Shown: in pieces, positions 26,101 to 38,388 of the stretch | Layout of the letters: each line of letters opens with the position of its first letter | Position numbering within the stretch: position 1 is the first letter of the stretch | NCBI GenBank assembly: GCA_963383645.1 | Contig: OY726560.1 | Coordinates: 64,249,058-64,313,057 of the forward strand | Source: Muscardinus avellanarius | Lineage: Eukaryota > Chordata > Mammalia > Rodentia > Gliridae | DNA: 64,000 nt | Reading direction: 5' to 3' | Position numbers and translations under genes: made by a program | The notes under the pieces: model-generated | The model's database searches: none | What the model was told of the DNA's origin: nothing | What the model saw: the letters and a program-made list of their open reading frames with translations, nothing else

Positions 26101-29100
26101 CTCAGGAACACAAGAAGGGGTAAAGAGGAGTTAGTTGAGCGTTGTGACATGCTGCTTTTAGAAAACATGCGGAGCAGCCAAAAGACAAATGCATGAACTT
26201 GGAACCATTCTAGAAATCACAGTAGAGGCATCAGAAATAGATTACACAGTTAGGCAGAGGTGAACAGTGAGAATCGATCTGACACACAATACTAAGAGGC
26301 CAACATGGCAAAGGTAGAGAAGCAGAAGCAAGGTGGCTTTTCATGGAAACTAAAAAAGGACTTTGAGTTTTAAGGAGATGGTCAAGAGAGATCACTCTGC
26401 AGAAAGGCCAAGTTGCATGCCGGACCTGGCAATGAGGGAGCACAGCCATTTGTTCATACAGCTTGGACGTTATGCCGCTGACGACTTGGCAGTGTTTTCT
26501 AAACAACCGAGACAATGAGACGCAGATTGGAACATATATCAATGATGTGGAGAAGTTTCACTGTAGGACGTAGTGTCTGGCTCCCTGCTCACCCCAGTTA
26601 TGTGAAGTGGTATCATATCATGTTGTGGATTTTGGTTTCTAGTTAGCAATAGATTTGGGCCCAGCATGTAATACATCAAACACAGAAACTCAAAGTTCAA
26701 TGAACACGTGATCCTACTTTGTGTATATAGGACACAGTCCCCAAAGAGACGTTTTCCTGTGTTCAACTATAACCTCAAGGATAACTTACAAATCAATTCA
26801 AGCTTTAAAGTCTTTATTTCCAAAACTCAAACATTTCTATGCATACACATTTACTTAATAATAGAAACCCACGAATTCTAAGGTTTTGTAGCTATACTGA
26901 GGGCAGTAACATAAAATACTTAGTCTTACAATACTTAATATTATGATATGGAGGAGGAACTACTGGATAAGTGATTTCATATGAATACTTTAGAAATAAT
27001 TTTTTAAAAATTTGAAAACTAAGAGGACTAGAGGAAAACTAGGTTTCTCTAACCAGAGAACAGAGGAATACAGCATGTGAGACTAAAAACCAGTAAATCA
27101 CATAAGAACTTAAACATTAATGATTAGGGAGCATTCATGAGATATTAGGCACAACAGTAGCGCTAATGCCTTTAAGTGCTGCATTACTCAGATCTAGCTG
27201 GTGGGCTTTCACTTTTCCTGGATGGATTTTAACTAAATAGACGTTAGACATTTCGCTATAGATAAATGCCTAATTCAGTAATTAGTATTTTAAAACTGTG
27301 AAACCTTTTAAGTTAAGTGGTCTATTAATTAACTACCAATTATCTTGTCTGACTACCATATCAATAGAAGTAAATTACCGACAAGCTATTTGACAGATTT
27401 AGTCCTTCACCATGCAAAATTTCTTCAGAAAATAAAAGGCCTACAGTTAAATGATTTTGCTTCCCCCTTTTGGTTAATCAGAGATCAATTTGCTGCTCAC
27501 GTATAAAGGCCAAATGCAGCTCTTTGGCCAAAAGGATCTACCAATAAACTTTGGCTTTTAGAAATATCAGGCTAAGATTCTATTCCCTGTCTCTGAAAAA
27601 ATAACAAGTGAAGAAGTGTTAATATTTTGGGGAAACATAAGATCACTACTGCTGCCTGGGGGCCAACTTTCCATGTTTCAAGGTTGAATAGACAGGTATT
27701 TTCAAGTCTTTGCATCTCATTGAAATAGAGAGAGAACCTATGTGAATGAATAATATGCTAGGGTTAAAGCACATGATACTGCATTTATTTTACATGGTCT
27801 TATCCTGTTTTGCAGCAGATTATAATGACTAAAATCTATCCCAAACATATGACTGGTGACCAAGAGGAGGTTCCTAGGAAGATCTGAGGTGGCAGAAAAA
27901 CAATGTATGGTGACCTGGACATGGTGGCACACGCTTCTAATCCTCGTGCTTGGGAGGCTGAGACAGGAAGATTGCACAGGTTCGAAGCCAGTCTCAGCAA
28001 CTTAGTGAGACCCTGTTTCCAGATAAAACATAGAAATAGGTCTGGGGGTATAGCCCAAAGGTAGAAAGCCTCTGGGTTCCACCCCCAATACCACCAAACA
28101 AAACACCTTATAGCTTGAATGTCTAAGAATCTCAGGAAGGGCTAGATTGGAAAGGGAAGGTTATGTTGAGAACTTGAACTTAGTCTTAAAAGGTGTATGG
28201 AGAGGAGGAAAAGGAAGTTCCAGGCAGAGGAACTAGGATAAAGAATGGCTTAGAAGTGGGGGCACCCACTGCTTCTCAGCGAAAGTCCACATGGTTTTCT
28301 ATTTCATTACATGACTTTGAGTTGGGATCAACATACTATTTGTTATTCTATGAAAACAGACTAACTGCTGTTTAAAAGTCTGGCTCAAGATGATCTTTTC
28401 AAATACTAACGGAGCTCTTTGCTCAGATGCCTACTTTTTAAAATGTATGGGGTAACTTCTTTTCCTCACCCAGACACAGTAAAAAGACATACTCTATTTT
28501 TTCTGGAAAGAAACCAGCACAAGCCACGCCAACACATCTTTGAAAAATTACCACTAACGTTTTTGCCTAAGAGAACTACTGGAAGGAAAGCTGAATTCAG
28601 GTGGCTTTCTATAATGCTATTTAACCTTCATACCCAAATCACTGTAAAAATTATACTATGACTTTTAAGTGTTAGTTGCTAAACCCTGACGTCTCAAAAG
28701 GTTTGTAAGCCTCGGCAAGAAGTCAGAAATTCCTACTCTAAAATGAGTTTTCTGACTCAATATTGAAAATAAATTCTTAAGTTTAGATGCTTAGGGGAAA
28801 AACAGCTGGAGAATTCAGGAGCCTCCCATATTTTAATATGAAGTGACGTCATTATCATCAAGTCTTCCAAGAACTCCCTAAATTGTGTGGTTAAGCAACC
28901 TCTTGAGGCACAGTGAGGAAGCTAGGAAGGGGGTATATTCCTTCTTGGTATACAGACTCAGATCCAGAACAATCTCTTCACTATAGATTTCCAAATTTTC
29001 CTTATGTTAGAAAGTACCCTAATGTTAAACATAGTATATCAGGGCGTGGTGGCACATAATTCCAGTTATCGGGAGTCAGAGATAGGAGGATGGCAGGATG

Positions 29101-32100
29101 AGGCCAGCTTGTGTAACTTAGTGAGACCCTGTCTCAAAATAAAATAAGAAAGGGGCTGGGAATGTAGTTCAGTGGCAGTACACTTGACTAGCGTGCACAA
29201 TACCCTGGATCCAGTGCTGCAAACGAAAACTTAAAAGAGGTACAGCATAGCCAGGCATGGTGGCACACTCTTGTAATCCCAGTACTTTGGGAGGTTGAAA
29301 CAGGAGGATCGAAGGTTCAAAGCCAGCCTTGGCAATTTAGGGAGGTCCTCTGCAACTTAGATACTGTTTCAAAATAAGAAATAAAATCAGGTTAGCAGTA
29401 CACTTAGAGGTAAAAAACCTCTGGGTTCAATCCCTAGTACACCCCCCCCCCAAAAAAAAAATAACAGTACAGTATATCAACTTAGGTGCATTTTCAAAGC
29501 TGAGGCTATGGATTTTTTTACCATAACACATTCTACATTAACATTCATTTTGGGGATGTCTAGGGAAGATAAGCTGCTTTTGTATCCTAAGCATTTAAGC
29601 AAAGATTATACCGGGTCGCTTTAAAAATCTGGTTACATTTAAAATTTTAAAAGGCATAAAAATATAGAGAGGGAAAGAGTAGTCAAATGGCAAAACTTCA
29701 GAGTACTTGGTGTAGGTAAAAGTTTGTAGTTAAGAAGCTTTGCATCATCTCAGTCAAAGGTTGTTGGAAGCAAACAATCCAACGCTTGTTCATACCTGTT
29801 TAAGGCCAACGTGTCGACTGAAATTAACTGGAGTTTTTGTGGCAGCTTCATCGTTACCATTTTTCAATTAGGAAAATTACACTATACCAGCAGTTAAACT
29901 ATGTCCTTCATTCCAAATGGCAAATGTTTGCTTTACTCAGAATTACAAACACACAAGATTCTTGTTAAATGGTACTACCAAATTTATTCAGTTGAAATGA
30001 CTTTTACTCACCAAAACCATCCTTTTGACATCTACACACAAGCATATTTATACTCCCCCAAATTGTATATGGTGATCCCCTTACCCATTTAAAACATGGA
30101 TATGAGTTCATTCAGGATTTGGTATATTCATTTCTAGAGTTCTGAAATAAAGCTCCTGTTTAAAAATAAAACACTAAAATATGCTTCTTCCAGGATCAGA
30201 GAAAAGATGGATATTGGATAAGCAACATTTGAACAAGTACTTCTAAAGCCAGATTAAGTTTTTAAGCAGTTGCTAAAAAATTAATGAGGTTTAATGTGAC
30301 CTATTTAGGAGAAACAGTTCTTTGTTGTGTTCTGTTCAAGACTAATCTACTCATGGAAAAAATAAAACTCTTAACTCCTTACCCTCTCCCCTTATTTTCC
30401 TTTCAGTGCTAAAGATCAAAACAAGGCTCCATACATGCTAGGTAAGCACTCTACTACTGAGGTACACCCCCAACCCTCCTTACCCCTTCTCTACTGGATT
30501 CTACCTAGTGTAGACGTAAAGGGAGAAAGGGCACAACGTGGGTTAACGGTGTGTACTGTTAAAGGGGAGGCCTCCTGAAAAGTTGGACTTACTCTGTCCC
30601 TCCAAGCAGCAGAAGGCCCCGACCGTCCTTAGATGCTGCAATAGCTCTCGTGGCTGGAAGCTGACATCTGGCTTACCAGGTCTCACAAACCCCTTCCCCT
30701 CTCTGTGGTCCTATCCAGGTAGCTGCTGTTTTCATTTGGGAAGTGCCTTCTGAGCTGAGAAAGTTCTGAGATGTCCACAGCAGGATAATGCTGTGGATTC
30801 TGGAGGGTCAACGGATGTGGAGTGGCTGCCATGGCGACCTGACCACGCCCAGTGGACCACAAATGCTGATCTCGGAATCTCTGGCACTTTCTAAAATGTG
30901 GCTGAGCAATAATCTGGAAGCCTAAACCCTGACTTTAGGAATTCATAAGAACCACCAATGTTTTATAAACTCAACAGAAAGTAAAATAAACAAACCCAGG
31001 GCTTTATACTCTCTTCTGTTATTTTTATGGCAATCTTTCAAACTAGTTCACGATGTTCAGTGTTCTACCTTCTCAAGAAAAACTGAATTAGGGGGAAGGG
31101 GAGGAAGTAAGAATTTAATAGTAACCAACCTGCACTGTAATTCACCCCGAGGGAATAGTAGCTCATTAGAAGGAGACTTTGGTGGTAAGAGTGCAGGTGG
31201 ATTTCAGAATGGCACTGAAGTCTTTCCTTCTCAACCCCCTCATTGAGGAGGGCCTAGAAACAAAATCAAGGCTGTTTATATTTACCCAGAAGTGTGCATG
31301 GCAGTTGACCATCATGGTTCTCTCAATGAGCTCATCAGGACATTCCAGAAGGTGATGTCCAGAGACCACACCAGCATTATTGACCAGGACTGAGACTTCG
31401 CCAACCTCCTTTCGGACACGTTCGGCAGTCAGGTAGACATTCTCCCTCTTCCCCACATCGCAGGTGTACGTAAACACCTGCAGGTTACAGTGGGGCAGAA
31501 TTTCTTCTTCACCATTTCCAGCTGTCCTCAGAAGTCCAGATGAGGGGAAAATGGAACAATGAAGGGGTGCAGAAAGTGAGTCGCATGGTAATCAGTAGGG
31601 CAAAGATCACACAAAACAAAAATACTACAGTGAGCTTCAAATTTCTAACACCGGAAGGCTTGCCAATGATTGAACTTACAGCTGCCTTCCTCCCCCAAAA
31701 GTCTTTGGGAATTACAGCAATTTACTGGATAACTTTGCTTAAGGGAAAGTCATGTAATTGTGACAAGCCCAATACAAGTAGACCACATGGGATCAGCTTG
31801 CTGGAACTAAAGACACCTGCAAAGAACTGATCTCAGCCGGGAGAATAACACACACATTACACATTCCTTTGGGTGGGGGTGGGGGACCAAGAGGGAAACA
31901 GTGGCCAGAAACAACTCTTCATATTTATTATGAGCACCCACCCCTTTTAAAAAAGATTCACTTTAAGGCTCACAAATTAATGTTGCAAATAATAAATCTA
32001 AACCCATTCAAAACCAAGAAATGAATCTAAAATTCCTAATGAAAAAGTGGAGGTCAGTGGTTTGTTCTTGCTAGGGTAGGTAGCTGACTGAGCTAAGAAG

Positions 32101-33360
32101 TACCCTCAGCAAATCAAGTTTACAGGTAAATATGCAATTTTGCCACATAAGAACTCAAACAGATTAAAACCCAAAATCTCTTTCCTGAAAAATGAATACT
32201 CTTATTTTGTGCAAGGGGGGGGGGAGAGATGTTTCTATTGTCTATCCCTCCATATAAGCACCAAAATCTTAACATTTGCAAACTGAAGTCAAAAAGGCAG
32301 ATACTAGCATCAAAATTTTAAGATTTCCAAATTGAAGTCAAGAAGGCAGGTGCCAATCGGTCTGGTAACAAGTGACAAATATAGTGAACCCAAGCCGATC
32401 TTAACATTTAATGTTTTCCCTGGAAATGAAAATTTTTGCCACAAAAAGAGCCATCATCAAATTCCCGCAACAGATATTTGTTATATTACCTCCACTTAGG
32501 CTTTAAAAAAAAAAAAAGAGTAGTTTTAGGCTAATCAGTATAAAAATTGAGATTGACCAATCAGTACATAGATTGGAGGGATGAAAAACATGAAGAAATT
32601 TACACTAAAGCCGGAATCCTTAGAGTGCCTCTGTCCTTAGCATCTGTCTCTCAGTCACACTCAGGGTCTCTTAACTAAAGCACTTATCAAGCTGGTGAAA
32701 CAATGTAGTTAGTTTGCCCGGGGCAAAGTTATAGTGAAACTATCCATAGTGCCCTGGTCTACGCCGTTCGGATCGCTACGACAGAGTCCAGTCTGGGAGC
32801 AACTTCCCCGCAGACGCTTTAGTTTCCATCTAGTCGAAGGCAGGGAACCCATCCCGAGGTAACAGGTTCCCTGGACCTTCCCTACCCGCATCGTCCCCAC
32901 GGAGCCAGGACCTCGGTTAAGGACCGGGTTTGGCACGTTTTCCTTCTTCTTAGACAGACGCGATCATTCTCTGTTATCAGGGGACAAACTCCACTCGCCT
33001 TCCAGAAGACGCGCCGGGCGTCCTTCCCCCGAGGGCGCCGACCCCACAATGCCCGCGCGCGCCCCGCTCACCTTGCAGCGCGGCGGCGTCGGCCGCCTCC
33101 AGGTCGCGGTAGATGTGGCGCACCATGCCCGCCGTCTCCTCGTTGCTCTGCGTGTTGATGTCCCACAGCACCAGCAGCGCCCGGCGCCGGGCGAACTCGA
33201 GCGCGAAGAGGCGGCCCAGGCCGCTGCCGGCGCCCGTGATCAGGCACACCTGGCCGGCCACGCTCTTCTCCTTGGGCCGGACCAGCCAGCGCGCCGCGGC
33301 CAGCACGAACGCCCAGAGCACTTTGAAAGTGACCACGAAGAACTCCACCACGATGTTCAT
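6542..33360 (-). CDS. RDH10: RDH10, retinol dehydrogenase 10 (complete, 6 coding exons)
   Basis: Coding segments on the minus strand are 33072-33360, 31286-31521, 9725-9823, 8432-8577, 6773-6904 and 6542-6665, which sum to 1026 nt, i.e. 341 residues plus TAA. Every junction has GT/AG ends and the phases agree. The protein is a short-chain dehydrogenase/reductase: a hydrophobic N-terminal membrane anchor (about residues 3-23), the cofactor motif TGAGSGLG at 42-49, NNAG at 144-147, and the catalytic Ser197, Tyr210 and Lys214 (YCASK). From family knowledge, RDH10 oxidises all-trans-retinol to retinal at the ER/lipid-droplet membrane, the first and limiting step of retinoic acid synthesis. The length equals that of the human protein and I see no frameshift or lost key residue. 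It is divergent from RPL7 across a CpG island. Confidence 0.97.
6773..6904 (-). CDS. RDH10: RDH10 coding exon 5 (residues 257-301)
   Basis: The acceptor is ...ttttcag|G AAA GAA and the donor ATG AAG AG|GTAACC. It encodes [15 protein letters not shown] to MYMVTFMK, the C-terminal substrate-side region typical of membrane SDRs. Intron 5 is only 107 nt, so exons 5 and 6 lie close together. Confidence 0.95.
6905..8431 (-). other. RDH10: RDH10 intron 4
   Basis: About 1.5 kb with one ID element (7592-7673) and short A/T runs. Nothing else seen. Intron 3 (8578-9724) is likewise plain unique sequence. Confidence 0.85.
7592..7673 (-). mobile_element. ID-type SINE (reversed, no B1 part)
   Basis: ggtgctggggatggatccca to ctacacctgcagcc, with the longer acceptor-arm insert (catgctaaatgcctgctcta) of a true tRNA-Ala-derived ID element. 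RDH10 intron 4. Confidence 0.75.
8432..8577 (-). CDS. RDH10: RDH10 coding exon 4 (residues 209-257, last codon split)
   Basis: The acceptor is ...gacccag|GAC TAC TGT and the donor ATC AG|GTCAGT. It begins directly with DYCASK, so the catalytic Tyr210 and Lys214 sit at its 5' edge. It continues through the helix and strand [13 protein letters not shown] and the PYLVDTGMF segment. Confidence 0.96.
9725..9823 (-). CDS. RDH10: RDH10 coding exon 3 (residues 176-208)
   Basis: This 99-nt exon is too short to stand out as a reading frame. The acceptor is ...ctttcag|ACC ACA and the donor GTG GAG|GTTTGT. It encodes [11 protein letters not shown] to STAGVE and holds the catalytic serine (Ser197, in TVASS). 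Both ends fall between codons. Confidence 0.95.
11347..11420 (-). mobile_element. ID-type SINE (reversed)
   Basis: gggctggggattgaaccccg to accactgagctaccccc. Simple monomer without B1 head. RDH10 intron 2. Confidence 0.7.
11852..12275 (+). mobile_element. Two adjacent B1-dID SINEs (11852-12030, 12058-12275)
   Basis: Both are diverged and in the same orientation, separated by a short A/T-rich gap. The second keeps a full ID-like tail ending in ccctgtgccac. Confidence 0.75.
12369..12406. repeat. Perfect 15-bp inverted repeat (hairpin) in RDH10 intron 2
   Basis: gaataattaatctta (12369-12383), 8-nt T-rich loop, then its exact reverse complement (12392-12406). Confidence 0.85.
12436..12674 (-). 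mobile_element. B1-dID SINE (reversed) with AT-rich insert
   Basis: ggtagtactggggattgaac ... agcctcccaagtattggg. About 60 bp of AT-rich sequence (12510-12575) lies in the linker between the two halves. Confidence 0.7.
13505..13640 (+). repeat. MIR/L2-type fragment
   Basis: Text such as attcaacaagtgattcctga, cagctgctacgtggg and cagtgatggacaaaacagg matches the common mammalian L2/MIR end. RDH10 intron 2. Confidence 0.45.
14020..14194 (+). mobile_element. B1-dID SINE lacking the tRNA-derived box region
   Basis: The head and middle are complete to tgtttccaaataaagtataa. The sequence then jumps to acccccagtaccac, so both the A- and B-box regions of the ID-like half are deleted. Confidence 0.75.
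15311..15340. repeat. Perfect 12-bp inverted repeat (hairpin) in RDH10 intron 2
   Basis: cataacaatgag, loop gatgca, ctcattgttatg. Confidence 0.85.
16751..16969 (+). mobile_element. B1-dID SINE with 40-nt A tail and perfect duplication
   Basis: Full length. ggcaatgtg precedes it (16743-16751) and follows the A tail (16970-16978). The middle carries the variant ctgtgctggcttaagagacc. RDH10 intron 2. Confidence 0.85.
17445..17700. repeat. Possible L1 3' UTR remnant with (CA)n tract
   Basis: A (CA)n run at 17468-17502 is followed by C-rich sequence (cccttcccccatccccacc) and a TATA-rich tail, in the style of rodent L1 3' UTRs. It lies in RDH10 intron 2. Confidence 0.3.
18030..18190 (+). repeat. 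MIR fragment
   Basis: ttaactgacctctctgaatc followed by tttaactcatttgtgatat matches the MIR core. RDH10 intron 2. Confidence 0.4.
19079..19111. repeat. (TA)n microsatellite
   Basis: About 16 units of AT in RDH10 intron 2. Confidence 0.9.
19726..20227 (+). mobile_element. B1-dID SINEs (19726-19895, 19908-20150) and ID element (20161-20227)
   Basis: Three same-strand tRNA-tailed elements in a row. The second ends in an (AAAT)n tail at 20108-20149. The third has the ID form gtacagcatgtgtgaggcc. Confidence 0.75.
20320..20435 (+). repeat. MIR/L2-type fragment
   Basis: gatgtgccaggcacttactg and gcaaggtcctgacctccc are the typical end of this repeat class. Confidence 0.4.
22010..22190 (+). repeat. 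MIR fragment
   Basis: ggtaagtcccatgatctctc, cacgaaaatggggatgatgg and gaagctcaagtgagagaac follow the MIR consensus order. RDH10 intron 2. Confidence 0.55.
24018..24340. mobile_element. Old DNA-transposon-like element with imperfect terminal inverted repeats (Tigger/MER44 type?)
   Basis: The left end, gattgagtatccttcatcc, and the right end, ggattaggaatgttcaac, are imperfect inverted repeats. The interior (cctagacccaaagtgtttcag type) looks like the pogo-derived repeats common in mammals. The family name is from memory and uncertain. It lies in RDH10 intron 2. Confidence 0.45.
25058..25405 (+). mobile_element. Two B1-dID SINEs (25058-25189 deleted, 25191-25405 full)
   Basis: The first lost most of its middle (cagctagtcaagacttagg joins head to tail). 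The second sits exactly at the end of its A tail, as if inserted in it. Confidence 0.75.
27912..28104 (+). mobile_element. B1-dID SINE
   Basis: gacctggacatggtggcaca to ccaataccacc. Of the tgtttcc / tctgggggtatagccc subtype. RDH10 intron 2. Confidence 0.8.
28844..28851. promoter_or_regulatory. Full CRE palindrome in RDH10 intron 2
   Basis: TGACGTCA is the perfect CREB/ATF site. A single site in an AT-rich, SINE-poor stretch; function unknown. Confidence 0.4.
29040..29462 (+). mobile_element. Two B1-dID SINEs (29040-29228, 29249-29462)
   Basis: The first carries an ID-style insert (acttgactagcgtgcacaa). The second ends in C10A9 after agtac. RDH10 intron 2. Confidence 0.75.
30405..30476 (-). 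mobile_element. ID-type SINE (reversed)
   Basis: cagtgctaaagatcaaaaca to gaggtacacccccaaccc. Monomer with ID insert (atgctaggtaagcactctac). RDH10 intron 2. Confidence 0.65.
31286..31521 (-). CDS. RDH10: RDH10 coding exon 2 (residues 97-175)
   Basis: The acceptor reads ...gaggacag|CT and completes an alanine codon split from exon 1. The donor is TTC TGG|GTAAAT. The exon carries the SDR segment CDVG and the NNAG motif. In the genomic strand an open frame runs past the donor into the intron, but the GTAAAT donor and the exon 3 acceptor define the true end. Confidence 0.96.
31522..33071 (-). other. RDH10: RDH10 intron 1
   Basis: About 1.55 kb, free of SINEs. It holds the 49-bp tandem duplication and a G10 run at 32216-32225. 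Its 5' 0.1 kb belongs to the CpG island. Confidence 0.85.
32259..32356. repeat. Diverged 49-bp tandem duplication in RDH10 intron 1
   Basis: Unit 1 (32259-32307) and unit 2 (32308-32356) share the order ccaaaatctta/tcaaaatttta, aactgaagtca/aattgaagtca and aaaggcag/gaaggcag, roughly 80% identical. Confidence 0.75.
33072..33360 (-). CDS. RDH10: RDH10 coding exon 1 (residues 1-96)
   Basis: Begins at the ATG (33358-33360), which has G at -3, and ends in ...GCG CTG CAA G|GTGAGC, so one base is left for the next codon. It encodes the membrane anchor, the basic RPKEK patch after it, and the TGxxxGxG cofactor motif. It lies in the CpG island, hence the high GC and the long antisense reading frames here. 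Confidence 0.97.
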
Positions 33361-33792
33361 CGCGCCGCCCCGCAGCGCCCCGCGCCCGGCAGCCGCGGCC
33401 GTGTCGGAGCGGGGCCGGGAGCCCGCGCCGGGTCGCTCCGCCCGGGCTCGGCGCCTCCTGCCGGCGGCCCCGCGGGGCCGGGCGCTGACAGCCGCGACCT
33501 AGGCGCCGCGCGCCGCCCTCATGGCCGCGCCGCCCGTCCGCCCCTGCCCCGGGGAGGCGCGCGGGCCGGCGCCGCGGCCGTGACAACTCCACCCGAGTTG
33601 CGGGAGGGCGGGCGCGGGCGCGGGCCGGCTCGCCCGGCGCAGGAGAGCGCTGCCCGCCGGCTCGACGCGGCTCGAGGGCGCCGCGAACCCGGCTCCCGCC
33701 CCGCGCTCCCGCCTGTCACCTGCGCCCGCCCCGCGCTCGCCCGCACACTGACGCGCGCCCGGCCAGCTGCGAGCGGGCTCCACGCTCCGCGC

Positions 33793-33799
33793 TATATAA
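33793..33799. promoter_or_regulatory. TATA-like element in the CpG island
   Basis: The sequence gcTATATAAcc stands out in otherwise GC-rich DNA. Read on the minus strand it is ttatatag, about 430 nt upstream of the RDH10 ATG, which would put a start near 33765. Read on the plus strand it is a better TATA (TATATAA). The orientation is not settled by sequence alone. Confidence 0.45.
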
Positions 33800-34375
33800 C
33801 CCGCGACCGGGAAGCGCCCGCGGCGGCATCGGCCGGCCCTCCCTCCGCGGGCCCTCCCCGCCCCCCGGCGCACCCCGCCCCCGGCCCAGCCCCCCGCCCG
33901 CCGCCGAGCCGCGCGGGGCAGCCCCTCTCGCCCGCCGCGGCCGCAGCCCGCCGCCCCGCCGCGCCTCCCTTCGCGGCTCTCGCCCCTGCCCCGGATCGCC
34001 CCTGCCCCCGCCTGCCGCGCCGCGCGGTCGGGGAGCCCCGGCCATCCTGCCCCGGCCGTCCGGTGCCCGCTCTTCCCGGCCTCGCACTTTGGTTAGGCAG
34101 GGGACTCGGGACGGCACGCCCGCCCGTCCGCCCGCCGCGATCAGGCGCTGCTGAAGACAGCCCTGCAGGCTGGAGGGACGACGAGGACCTCGGCCGCGCG
34201 GCCACCGGGCGCAGGAGCCCGGGGCGGCCCAGAGCGACTTAGTGTCGCTGCTGGCCTCTCGGGACGCGGCCCCCAAAGGCTCTTACTTTCCTGGCTGGAA
34301 GCACCCCCGCCGTGGTTGCCCGCGGTCCGGCTCAGGCGTCGCCCACCCGGCAGGCGGGCGGGGAGTGGAAGCTGT

Positions 34376-34399
34376 GCATGCTGGGATTTGTAGTTCCGG
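34376..34399. promoter_or_regulatory. ZNF143/THAP11-type (SBS) site with adjoining ETS core
   Basis: The block contains CTGGGATTTGTAGTTCCGG preceded by GCATG. It matches the established pattern (reverse: CCGGAACTACAAATCCCAG) that marks CpG-island and divergent promoters and binds ZNF143/HCFC1/THAP11. It lies about 330 bp upstream of the RPL7 transcript start. Confidence 0.75.
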
Positions 34400-34697
34400 A
34401 CGGCGTTGACAGTCTGGAACTGGAGCGGACTGTGTCTACTCCACCTAGGGAACACAGGACCCCTAGTCGTCAAGGTGTTAGCACTCTTTGCTCTTGGATT
34501 AAAAAGTCTAATGAATGCATTTCCCCCTCCACACACACACATACAAGTTTTACCGAAAGTTTATTGGAAGAAACTAAAATTGGCAGTTCTTAACTTTGCG
34601 CCCGCCGGGCGCGCTATCAGTTCTCGGTTCTTTTCTGGCTCATCCTAGGACACCTATACGTCGTGGGGCTTCGTTTTCGCAGTCTTTAAGTGGACAC

Positions 34698-34709
34698 TGC
34701 GCATGCGCC
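34698..34709. promoter_or_regulatory. NRF1-type palindrome
   Basis: TGCGCATGCGCC matches the NRF1 consensus (GCGCATGCGC) and sits immediately upstream of the RPL7 pyrimidine-tract start, the usual place for this activator in TATA-less housekeeping promoters. Confidence 0.7.
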
Positions 34710-34735
34710 AGCTTCCTCTTTTTCCGGCAGGAACC
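34710..34735 (+). promoter_or_regulatory. RPL7: RPL7 transcription start and 5' TOP leader
   Basis: The tract CTTCCTCTTTTTCC begins at about 34712 and is followed by a leader of about 24 nt to the ATG. An oligopyrimidine cap tract and a very short leader are the hallmark of ribosomal protein mRNAs under mTOR/LARP1 control. The exact start base is inferred. Confidence 0.75.
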
Positions 34736-37552
<2,817 letters not shown>

Positions 37553-37782
37553 GTGGGAGAATGCACCCTGGGGAGTAGTCCTAATTGAGTAATGGAGGTC
37601 TGGATTATTTCTATGAAATACTGGTGGGGGGGTTCATGGAATTTTAATCAGTATTCTTCATTGCGGGGATCTTTTCTTGTTTAAAAATGGAAGCTGGTTG
37701 TTTTTAACACATAACTGGTTTATGTTACTTTTAGTTGGTAGAACCTTTTTTAATATTTTGTTGTTGTTTTTTTTTCTTTTAG

Positions 37783-37850
37783 GTATCTACCATGGTACAA
37801 TTACTTTTGTAATTTGGTCAGTTAATAAACAGCCTGTTTTCAAATTGAAA
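37783..37850 (+). other. RPL7: RPL7 terminal non-coding exon with poly(A) signal
   Basis: A strong polypyrimidine tract and AG (ending 37782) precede GTATCTACCATGG..., which resembles the human RPL7 3' UTR. AATAAA lies at 37824-37829 and cleavage is expected near 37850. The exon is therefore entirely 3' UTR. Confidence 0.75.
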
Positions 37851-38388
37851 TGTATTGGTGATCTTTGTTAGCCTGCCTCCGCCTTCCCCTAATTATAGTG
37901 GCCAGTCTTGGTGTATGATAAAATTGAGTCATAGCAAGGGCCCATCATTACATGTAAAATCAGGGTCCAGGTTGTTTTTTAATCTTGGATTTGTTGAAGG
38001 ACTTTATCTGGGGGGAAAATGATTTTAGTTTCCAATAGGTTTATGCCTAAATCAAAGGCATTTGTGTGTGGTTGTAGAAAATAGGAAATTTCAATTTATC
38101 AAACAAACTTAGTTTCTGAAATTCCCCATTTAGAGCTTTGATTTGCCTATGAAGCTACTACATGTGTCATTTTTATGTTCTAGTTCTGTTTTCTGTCCAA
38201 ATTTAGATGGGAATGGCTAGTTCTATAAATCCATTGTATGTTGTAAATATGTGGAGATGAAGTTTATGCCCATTGATGTAAATTATTTCAGAGCATCTTA
38301 AGCACTTGTAAAATCGGCAATGTTTTTTTTTGTTTGTTTGTTTTTTTGGTTTTTTTTTTTTGTTTTGTTTTGTTTTGTTTTTGTTTTT

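Larger units (their letters stand above)
9824..31285 (-). other. RDH10: RDH10 intron 2 (21.5 kb)
   Basis: Mostly unique AT-rich DNA with about fourteen SINEs, several MIR/L2 scraps, one transposon-like element and two perfect hairpins. Long repeat-free stretches (12.7-14.0, 14.2-16.7, 17.7-19.7, 20.5-24.0, 25.5-27.9 and 30.5-31.3 kb) show no gene I can support; they may hold enhancers. Confidence 0.85.
32990..34340. promoter_or_regulatory. CpG island covering the RDH10 start and the RDH10-RPL7 divergent promoter
   Basis: GC-rich sequence with frequent CG dinucleotides spans RDH10 exon 1, its 5' leader and most of the gap to RPL7. It explains the long overlapping frames on both strands, including one of 397 codons antisense to RDH10. 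Unmethylated CpG-island promoters of this kind are usual for broadly expressed and developmental genes. Confidence 0.88.

Noticed and set aside
31166..31285. Extension of RDH10 exon 2 past the GTAAAT donor
   Set aside because: The exon 3 acceptor and the exact 341-codon total require splicing at 31286/31285; the extra codons are intron.
33049..34242. 397-codon open frame on plus across the CpG island
   Set aside because: It is antisense to RDH10 exon 1, extremely Ala/Pro/Arg-rich, and has no domain; GC-rich DNA lacks stop codons by composition.
33716..34276. 186-codon minus frame in the RDH10 leader
   Set aside because: Same composition effect; upstream of the well-supported RDH10 ATG and without family features.
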